Shown one piece after another: positions 7,939 through 14,379 of a stretch of DNA of 14,379 bases. Made by a program: the position numbers and the translations under genes. The stretch comes from Hyphochytrium catenoides (lineage: Eukaryota; Sar; Hyphochytriomycetes; Hyphochytriales; Hyphochytriaceae), in assembly GCA_900088475.1 (NCBI GenBank), contig FLMG01004578.1:5521-19899 (forward strand). The letters run 5' to 3'. Every line of letters begins with the position of its first letter. Position 1 is the stretch's first letter. A model generated the notes under the pieces. It saw only the letters and a program-made list of their open reading frames with translations. It searched no databases and was not told the origin of the DNA.

Positions 7939-8952
7939 ATGATGGCCAACAAGTGCTTCGTCTGCGGAACTCCGTATCAGAGTCCACAGGACAAGTTTTG
8001 CTCGAAGTGCGGCAATCCTCACTCCGGAACAGCTCAGCCTGCTGGCCCCACTTTAGACTCACCAATCGTCGCACCTTCCGCGACGGTCGTTCCTGCAATA
8101 GCACCATTACCTCCTCCTGGCTACCCTTCTTCTCCTTCTGTCCCTTCGAATCAGCCTTTAACTGTCTCCGCTTATGGAGGCCCACCTTCTAATGCCCCAC
8201 CTATGGGGATACCAGTGGTACCAGGGACGAATTACGGCTATCCTGTAGCCTCTCCGACCTTCGCGGGGGCTCCTGTTCCTGCAAACGTCTACGCACCAAC
8301 AGCCACGCCTGTCAATCCTTCAGTACCTCCAGTTGGGGCTTACCTACAACCGCAGCCTTTCCTTGTTGCAAGTGCCCCCACCAACGCGACGGACGGACGT
8401 GGATTCTCTCTACCAGTCACAGGAAGGTGGAAGGCAGATACGTGCGATTGCTTCCAACACTGCTTACCGAACTGTTTACTGTCGTGCATCTGTCCTTGTA
8501 TCACGTACTCGCAAATCAATGCAAGACTTGGGCTGAAGCCCTACAAGTGGTCACTTCTGCTTGCCTTTGGTCTTTGGTTCGGCAACATCATTGGCGGCGC
8601 TCTCTCCTCTGTCTCAGATACGGATTGCAGTCTTCAGTATAACTACTACTATGGAAGCTACTTCGAGAGGTGCACCACCACCTACCGACACCCTATTGCA
8701 TACATTGGGAACGCCCTTGCCTTAACTTGCAGTATCACGTGGCTTATTTTTCTCATCACACAGCGGAAGGCTGTGCGAACGGCCTTGAGCATACCTGGGG
8801 ATTCATGCAATGACTGTTGCTGCATGTGCTGTTGCGAGTGCTGCTCCCTTGCCCAGATGGCCACTCAGGTTGGGAGTTATAAACCTGGAAACTGTGACTT
8901 TGGAGCCCCGCCTCGTGTCGAAATGATCCGAAACGTGCCCGGACATGTGTGA
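7939..8952 (+). CDS. Zinc-ribbon/PLAC8-domain membrane protein (cysteine-rich paralogue)
   Basis: The protein is 337 residues from the first of two adjacent ATGs (7939 or 7942; the choice adds one Met). An open TTG three codons earlier is unlikely as a eukaryotic start. The zinc ribbon C6-x2-C9/C21-x2-C24 has the same spacing as in the neighbour at 4772. A Pro/Ala/Val-rich linker follows, with PPMGIPV and NYGYP (87-102) matching the neighbour. The PLAC8 domain (about 155-325) has C169-D-C171, the full CLLSCICPC (179-187), ITYSQINARLGL, helices at about 205-223 and 256-274, and nine cysteines within 290-302, then SLAQ. The inter-helix loop is long and Tyr-rich with C230 and C245, which could form a disulfide if extracytosolic. 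It is a single exon, complete, probably a tandem duplicate; its substrate is unknown. Confidence 0.93.
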   Translation: MMANKCFVCGTPYQSPQDKFCSKCGNPHSGTAQPAGPTLDSPIVAPSATVVPAIAPLPPPGYPSSPSVPSNQPLTVSAYGGPPSNAPPMGIPVVPGTNYGYPVASPTFAGAPVPANVYAPTATPVNPSVPPVGAYLQPQPFLVASAPTNATDGRGFSLPVTGRWKADTCDCFQHCLPNCLLSCICPCITYSQINARLGLKPYKWSLLLAFGLWFGNIIGGALSSVSDTDCSLQYNYYYGSYFERCTTTYRHPIAYIGNALALTCSITWLIFLITQRKAVRTALSIPGDSCNDCCCMCCCECCSLAQMATQVGSYKPGNCDFGAPPRVEMIRNVPGHV

Positions 8953-9790
8953 GGTACTGAGTACACTTCTCGCTGGCCTTGATAGTAGAGATCGTAACCA
9001 ATATAAATGAACATAGAAACCATAGAGCCATGATAATGTATGCTCCTTGTTACTGTTGAGCTACTAGTGTCAGGCGGTTAAGTGTGAGTCCGTGGAAAAG
9101 ATATTTCCTTTTGAATGGAAAGACCCTCTTTTTGAACTTGTTTCAGCCAATAACTTAAGAGAGGAACTGTGGAACAGAGGCGATCGACTGATGTAAGCAC
9201 ATACTTTAGGACGTTCTCCTAGCAGTGGCTTTTATTGTCACATCTACAAAGGTCGTCTTTGACACGGTGCCTCCTCAAGAGACGACGTCATGTGGGAAAC
9301 GGTGGATATAAGCCCCAAAGCGATTGGTGCGTCCTAAGACCTTCGTCCGAGTAAGTCCTTTCATTCTAGGAAAGCACTTGTTTTTGCTAAGCTCTTCTTT
9401 CGCCCCGTGGAGGTCTGCCTCTGCAGAGCCCATAGCTTCCAAGGAGATAGGACAGGAGGACGGGATAGTGATTCACCAGAGATATGCAGTATTAAGCGAC
9501 AACTAGACACACGAGGTGAACGGCGCGAACAGAGAGAGAGGAAAGAGAGAGAGAGAAGGCAGACCAATGAACCAAAGTTCTTTGACTTAATTGCCCTATC
9601 GATCTATCCTTATCTTTGCCGGCGTGCCTCATTTCCTGAGCGGTAAGTGTGAGGTGTAGCGCCTTGGTGCATCGTACAGCTTTGCGTGAATAGTGAAGAT
9701 AGCGGAGACTCTCCGATGCCACCTTACGTCACATCTCGTGTCTCCTCCATTACTGTACAATCCACAGAGAAAGTCTATCTAACTTCATGA
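8953..9790. other. Downstream intergenic region, with possible promoter and splice-like motifs
   Basis: No AATAAA follows the second PLAC8 gene; the closest is an AATATAAA near 9000. Around 9280-9330, GACGTCAT, GGATATAAG and ATTGGTG look like CRE, TATA and inverted CCAAT boxes. GCGGTAAGTGTG at 9641-9652 has a strong splice-donor consensus, and a pyrimidine/CACAG stretch ends near 9768. I could not place a coding exon in phase around these, so they stay as motifs only. Confidence 0.25.
9531..9557 (+). repeat. GA microsatellite
   Basis: AGAGAGAGAGGAAAGAGAGA and further GA units over 27 bases. The open frame through it (9407-9646) is Arg/Glu-rich for this reason. Confidence 0.85.
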
Positions 9791-10045
9791 ATGACAAAGC
9801 AGGCCCTGATCATCGCAGTTCCCAACGACGGTGAAGAAGAAACGTTTATCCTAGAAGCAAACTTCACAGTTTCAGCAATGGAAGAGAGTGCAAGCAGCTC
9901 AGCACTCCTCTTCTCGTATCACGGCAGTACTATTTCCGTTACTGCAGTTGCCTTGCCCAGAGCGAGAGACTGGGATTCTGCTAGTAGATTGGGAGTTGTT
10001 GAGGTAGAGGGACAAGAGATAGCAGGATTAACAACCTCTAAGTGA
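9791..10045 (+). CDS. Hypothetical small protein, 84 aa, unknown
   Basis: The ORF starts at ATG with a stop codon directly in front in frame (TGA at 9788-9790) and ends at TGA. Its composition is balanced and protein-like, unlike the low-complexity ORFs around it: alternating hydrophobic and polar residues (ALIIAVPNDGEEETFILEAN near the start, LGVVEVEGQEIAGL near the end), suggesting beta strands. It has no Cys, no membrane segment and no motif I know. An overlapping ATG four bases upstream opens a 15-codon frame, which would hinder its translation. It may be a small gene, an exon of a larger one, or chance. Confidence 0.25.
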   Translation: MTKQALIIAVPNDGEEETFILEANFTVSAMEESASSSALLFSYHGSTISVTAVALPRARDWDSASRLGVVEVEGQEIAGLTTSK

Positions 10046-11434
10046 CGGCTGATGCTTACGCGCGCTGCGGAGGATGACAAAAGAGTTACATCATCCTTCT
10101 TCCGCTGCGATTGACCACCATCTCCCTCCTCCCACCTTCTTGTTGCCCATGATCAGTCGCTTCGCGACCGACTAGAGAACTTTATGAGAGCTGGCCGGGA
10201 GAACAAACCCTAGCAGTATGTCGCCCAGTAGCCATCACACAGAGGCTGAAATTGTTGGTCAACATTGAAAAGATCAACAACCAGGTAGCACAAAGCGAGC
10301 TTCTTCTGACGTTTGAAGGGGGAAAAGATCAAGGCTGAAGCTGCTGAGCCTACCACGTTAAAGAACCTTAACTAAATATGGTGATGGGTCTCTTTTGTTG
10401 GCTGGCGGGGATGGAAGGCAATACTGCCCCTGTCGATAGCTGCAGATACGTTGCGAGAAGAAGAGCTTTGGAACCTTAAACAATCTCTGTATGAAGAGAA
10501 TGAAAGGCTTTAGATTATCTGGTACCACTCTATTCCGGCAAGAAGCACTACGGCCATGTACGGTTCCAAAAGTTTTAGACTGGAAGCATGTTTGGTGCCG
10601 CCCTCGTTTAATGAAGGGGCCTTCTCTATTCGTTGGCCAGAAGAGACTGATAGAAACCAAAGCAGCTTTTGTCCCTAGCAAGAGATCATTCAAGTAGCGA
10701 TCACCGAGTGAGCATTTCAATATGATGGTCTCAGCGCGAATGCCTCTCTAACCCTAACCCACATCATCTCTCTGCCAAAAATGTGGAGTGATGCCCTTCC
10801 CCAGCAACGTCGTCAGACATGAGTGAGCCGGGTCATGGAATCCTCTTATTATGGACGAGTACTAAGAATTAGCAGGAGAAAGAGGCAGGGCCAGGAAATG
10901 ACAAGGATCATGACATCATGACTCAAGGAATACCGAATAGTGCTGGTAGTAGTACCGGCTGCGCTGGGTAAGGTAGTCGCGATCCGAGTGCCCGCCCTGC
11001 TTCGTAGCTATTAACTAGTTAAAATAAGAGAACATGAACCGGATGAAGTTGAACGCTGACAGCCCCCTATGGACCCATCGGGCAACAGGAAGCACTAATA
11101 ACACTCACCTTATTATAAACGTTGACTAGCGCTACTACTAGTCATTGAACGATGGTGAGACAGGCGGCAATCCTTTCGTTATTAGCCTCGTAGTCCAGCC
11201 CCTGACCCTTCTCCTGAACAACAGAAGATCCGACGGGTTAATAACCTAGAATAGTTGAAGTTGTCTAGTACTAGTGCTCCGCTTTCCAGAATGCCTTATC
11301 AATAATGGAACCCAGCTTCTTCTAAAGATAGCGTGTATCAAAATGAGAAGGCCGCTATTCTTCTTTTCTTCTCTATCCCGGCCACAACGAGGCACAGTCT
11401 GAAGCTGCGTTCTAGTAGAACTAGTGGTGCTGGA
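10046..11434. other. Long stretch with no supported gene
   Basis: Opposed open frames at 10358-10720 (minus, 120 codons) and 10491-10697 (plus, 68 codons) overlap each other and show no domain. Short hairpins such as GTCGCTTCGCGAC (about 10157) occur. CTAACCCTAACCC near 10748 is only two telomere-like units. Toward the right, ACTAGT/TAGTAG motifs become frequent. Confidence 0.35.
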
Positions 11435-11660
11435 CAGCAGTCCACCGACTAGCACCATAGAAACGGTCCACTACTATCTCCCTAGTACAACCTGTTTGTG
11501 AGCAAAGATGTCCCGTCGACCCTGTCTCTCAGCATGATGGAACTTATGCTCTCCCAGAAATGAAGGAGAAAAAATTCAGCGAGGACTTTCAGGTTCTACT
11601 CGTTCTTCTTTATTAGGTTCATCGACTCCATGATCTCTGAGCAGTCAGTGCGACAGGCGG
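11435..11660 (+). repeat. Diverged direct repeat, copy A
   Basis: This block aligns with 11847-12109. Shared marks in order are CTAGTACAACCTG against CTCGTACAAGCAG, GGAACTTATGCTCTCCCAGA against GGAACTTATGCTTTCCCAAA (11539 and 11984), TTCAGCG against TACAGCG, and GCGACAGGCGG (11650 and 12099). In the frame through 11539 the encoded peptide is G-T-Y-A-L-P-E-M-K-E-K-K-F-S, ending at TAG 11614-11616. The left limit is approximate. Confidence 0.6.
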
Positions 11661-11846
11661 GGTAGCGTCAGTCAACGGACACAATAGAAAAAAACTGTTT
11701 AAACACGGCTTCACGTTATGACAACGGGAAGGTAGGGAGGAAGGAGAGTTTTAGAGCGCCCATAGAGCTACGTCACTCTCTTCGTCGTTTCCTCCTCATC
11801 AACGCCCAACCCGGAGCTCAGAGGAACACATTATGTGAGCGGTTGC

Positions 11847-12109
11847 CTGCTAGGACAGTTCCCACCATCTCTATAGACAAGAAACCCCCTCACGCTCTAA
11901 TTTTAGAGAAAGAGTTCTACTATCTCGTACAAGCAGTAAGTACATCAAGGCAACAGCTATGCTGCTGGCCCTTCTCTCTCGCTGGAACTTATGCTTTCCC
12001 AAAAATGGAGGAGGAAAAGTACAGCGTGGGGTCTCAACTTCTTATTACTTTTTTCTCCAGGTTTATGGAGGCCATGGCACCTGACTACTAGTCTCCGCGC
12101 GACAGGCGG
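11847..12109 (+). repeat. Diverged direct repeat, copy B
   Basis: Partner of copy A, about 445 bases downstream. The matching frame is open from about 11846 to the TAG at 12089-12091 and reads G-T-Y-A-F-P-K-M-E-E-E-K-Y-S at the conserved place, so most differences from copy A are amino-acid changes with the frame kept locally. There is no ATG at the start of this open frame (it begins with TTG), so I do not call it a gene. It could be a decayed or spliced exon. Confidence 0.55.
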
Positions 12110-12571
12110 ATAGTAGCAGCAGGATAGCAGCAGCAGCCAACAGGTTGGTGTGCCGTCCAATCAAAAAAATGCCTGGAATAAAGTGCTCACCGAGTGTGAG
12201 ACAGGGAGGTCCGCAAAGACTAAGCCCCATATTACTTCTTAGCCTAATTTCAAGGCTCCTGAATCATACGTGGCGTGCCACCCTTGCCGTCAGCTCCATA
12301 GTAGAAGCCTTTCTGCCCGCAGAGTTCTAGGGGCGCGTTCTTTTGAAGAGCTAGGTGGTTGGCCCTGCTTGGTGCGCTGGAACGTCAGTTTCCTTACGTA
12401 ACAACAAGTACATCCCATTCTCAAGAAGAGTAATGATAGAACGAGAGACGACGTGAAGCGAGAAAATATGTAAGCTGTGGCGGCAGCAGCCTGTCGTCGT
12501 ACCGCCGCCGGAGCTTGTACACCGTAAAAGTACCTGCTGCCACAAGCTTTTTATTAAGATTTACTGTATAC
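12110..12571. other. No supported gene
   Basis: It includes a small AGCAGC tract (about 12115-12138) and a short hairpin GTGGCGTGCCAC (about 12270). I found nothing else recognisable. Confidence 0.4.
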
Positions 12572-12874
12572 ATGAGTCATCGTGTCTTCTCATCACAACC
12601 ACCTGTCGCGCTTTTCTTTATTATTAGTGATTTGGCTCTCCGGTCATACATACTAATAAAATATTCTAGTCAGAGTCCCTATCAAGAACTGGTAGGAGGA
12701 CGGCGGTTTAATCTAAGATCTACCGGTGATAGTGATGATGGAGAAGAAGAAGGAATCTACTACTACGGAGTAGAAGATATCATAACAGCCGCAGCGGACG
12801 AAAGAGAAAAAGTCCTCCTCCTCTTGTTCTACCTTTCTCCTCGCTCTCTAGCCAGTAGTGGTAGAGAAGAGTAA
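12572..12874 (+). CDS. Doubtful 100-codon ORF
   Basis: ATG to TAA. It has a hydrophobic stretch (PPVALFFIISDLALRSYILI, about 10-29), then a polar acidic region with DSDDGEEEG and YYYGVEDIITAAADERE, then a Leu-rich end. No family is recognised. It lies in sequence rich in TAGTAG and GATGGAGAAG tracts, which can keep frames open by chance. The single helix followed by an acidic tail is the only feature in its favour. Confidence 0.15.
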   Translation: MSHRVFSSQPPVALFFIISDLALRSYILIKYSSQSPYQELVGGRRFNLRSTGDSDDGEEEGIYYYGVEDIITAAADEREKVLLLLFYLSPRSLASSGREE

Positions 12875-14232
12875 CATATTTCAACATCATCATTTAGCAG
12901 TGAAAGAATGTTTAATATAAAAAAAAAAAGCAATCGGTAGTAGGACGGGCAGCGGTGTATGGTCCGCAGCAGGTAGGAAACCATTAGCAGCTGCTGCCAA
13001 TATGTCGGCGCAAACCCACAGTCATTCATCCATCACTAGAGTAAGTCACTGTCGCGAGAAGAAGCATCAACGATCGGCGGACGGAGTGTAATATTTAAGC
13101 AGGAGGAGGAGCAGTAGTACCATAATAAAGAAAGACCAGACGTCATCATCTCGTCGGAGGAAGATATTAACAGCAGGTGAAGAACTGAGCACTTCTTCTC
13201 CTAACGTCACCATGATGATCGGAAGGTCAAACATCTTGACGACGACCGTTCGGAACTGCAGCTGCGAATGAAGTAGCCACCTTCCATGTTTTTCTACTAC
13301 CAACACGTCGTCGTAGAATCGAAGGAAGAAGACACAAAGGTTCTGCCGCTGCTGCTGTTACCATCATCGACCTCAGCCATTAGTAGGAGGGATCAATAAT
13401 AATGGTGGTGCGCTTTACCACTTTTTTCTAGCTACTGCTGCTAGCTACTACCTAGTTTACACCTCTCTTTAAGCTTGGTAAGCATAATCATCATCAAAAA
13501 AATCGATCTATTGTTATCTGCCATAAGTCGTAGCAGCAAGTGGTATTGTGGAGGGGCAACAACAAGAAGAGGATTGGCCAGGCAAGTTGATGCTGTTGAT
13601 TCCACTACAATGAGGAGGTGATGAATGCTGATGAGAGCCATGCAGGGCTAGTAGTAGCCACTATCTAACCAGCTTGAAAAAGCAACGAGCTTTTCCCTTA
13701 ATCTTGACTCTTATTTATTTACTTACACTCGAGTATACGTATAAGAAGAAAGCTGAGGGATTAGTGGTCAGGATGATCATCCTCGACGATGCTGGTGGGT
13801 TGCTGATGATCGTGGTGATGATGAGCAAGATGAGAGAAGAAGAAGAAGAAGAGGTTGAACTACGGAGATCATTCAATCATTGTGGTCGAGCATTCGCGAT
13901 GGAGGAGGAGGGTGGAGCGCCGCGCCGCATGCACGCGCGATTATGATTATTGAGCCTTTTCAACTGACTCGTCCGGGACTAATCGCCAACTACCTAGAAG
14001 AACACTAGACTAGCAACTAACTGCCAGTTATGCGCCAAACATCCCCTTTCTTCATCTCATCAAACAAAGCATGACACGACGAGCAGCGAGGTGGTGGAGG
14101 TGGTGGCGAGCAAGAGTCAGAAGAGTCTTTCTGTCGTGACCACCAGCTGAAGAAGGAAGAGGTGGAACATTGAGAGGTGGGGAATCCATGGAGGCACTGA
14201 TGAAGGGTGGTAGTGGTCGTCCTTCTTCCTTG
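12875..14232. other. Low-complexity region rich in TAG, CTA, GAT and GGT triplets; no supported gene
   Basis: It holds an 11-base A-run (about 12919-12929), frequent CTACTAC/TAGTAG, GATGATGATG-type tracts (13770-13830), a GAA run (about 13837-13852) and a GGTGGTGGAGGTGGTGG tract (about 14090-14106). The ORFs here are short, overlapping and compositionally biased. No RNA gene or inverted repeat of note was seen. Confidence 0.4.
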
Positions 14233-14367
14233 CTACTGCTGGTGATGTTGATGATCGGGTGGTGAGCGCCAGACGTGACATAGCCAAAAGATGGGGAAGA
14301 CGTCGTGGTGATGGCTCCACCAAAGCTGAGAAAGAACGAAGAACACAAGCAAGAGTGATAACGTCAT
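14233..14367 (-). CDS. Doubtful 44-codon ORF with a signal-peptide-like start
   Basis: Reading leftward from the ATG at 14365-14367, the protein starts MTLSLLLVFFVLSQLWWS, which looks like a signal peptide or membrane anchor, and then becomes His/Gln-rich before a TAG at 14233-14235. The TTCGTTCTTTCTCAG near 14320 could instead be a splice acceptor for a different frame (14052-14348). It is too short to judge. Confidence 0.12.
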   Translation of the reverse strand: MTLSLLLVFFVLSQLWWSHHHDVFPIFWLCHVWRSPPDHQHHQQ

Positions 14368-14379
14368 CGCTTCGACTGG

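Noticed and set aside
7850-8192. Open frames of 102-111 codons overlapping the start of the second PLAC8 gene
   Set aside because: They lie in other frames across the zinc-ribbon and linker codons and show no domain.
10358-10720. 120-codon minus-strand ORF and opposing 68-codon plus-strand ORF
   Set aside because: No recognisable domain, they overlap in opposite directions, and nothing favours one over the other.
10748-10760. Telomere-like CTAACCC repeats
   Set aside because: Only two units, well within chance.
13674-13946. 90-codon open frame with a hydrophobic start and an acidic run
   Set aside because: It has no ATG at its start (TTG only), and the acidic run is a GAA microsatellite.

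Overview
The window looks like nuclear DNA of a eukaryote. It contains a GT-AG intron with its own pyrimidine tract, a likely AATAAA poly(A) signal, long gene-poor stretches and many purine/pyrimidine microsatellites, and no operon-like packing. A protist or microalga, perhaps a stramenopile, would fit compact, mostly intronless genes among GAA-rich repeats. That is inference only; nothing here fixes the lineage.

Layout, left to right. Positions 1-442 (minus strand) hold the 5' part of a gene for a membrane protein of unknown family. It has one 87-bp intron and runs off the left edge. Positions about 1566-3720 form a repeat island: at least five diverged copies of a GAA-rich unit (one inverted against the others), a 14-bp tandem duplication, a 33-bp direct duplication with a 63-bp period, and a perfect 14-bp-stem hairpin. 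Positions 4772-5833 and 7939-8952 (both plus strand) are the two clear genes. They are tandem paralogues encoding an N-terminal CxxC...CxxC zinc ribbon, a long Pro/Gly/Tyr/Ala-rich linker and a C-terminal PLAC8 (Cys-rich, two-helix membrane) domain. Between them, at 6887-7264, lies a foldback with about 100-bp diverged inverted arms around a CT-rich core. Downstream of the second gene, about 5.4 kb shows no convincing gene. It has a few doubtful small ORFs, a diverged direct repeat (about 11435-11660 and 11847-12109) whose matching frames stay similar at protein level, and many TAG/CTA and GAT/GGT-rich tracts.

The two PLAC8 genes are probably products of a local duplication. They share zinc-ribbon spacing, a linker motif and the full PLAC8 core. 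The first has lost at least seven cysteines kept by the second, including the middle cysteine of the CLxxxxCPC motif, and has a much shorter inter-helix loop. The family is known for membrane proteins in metal efflux, cell-number control and calcium signalling, but their job here cannot be read from sequence. No CRISPR, rRNA, tRNA or complete mobile element was found.
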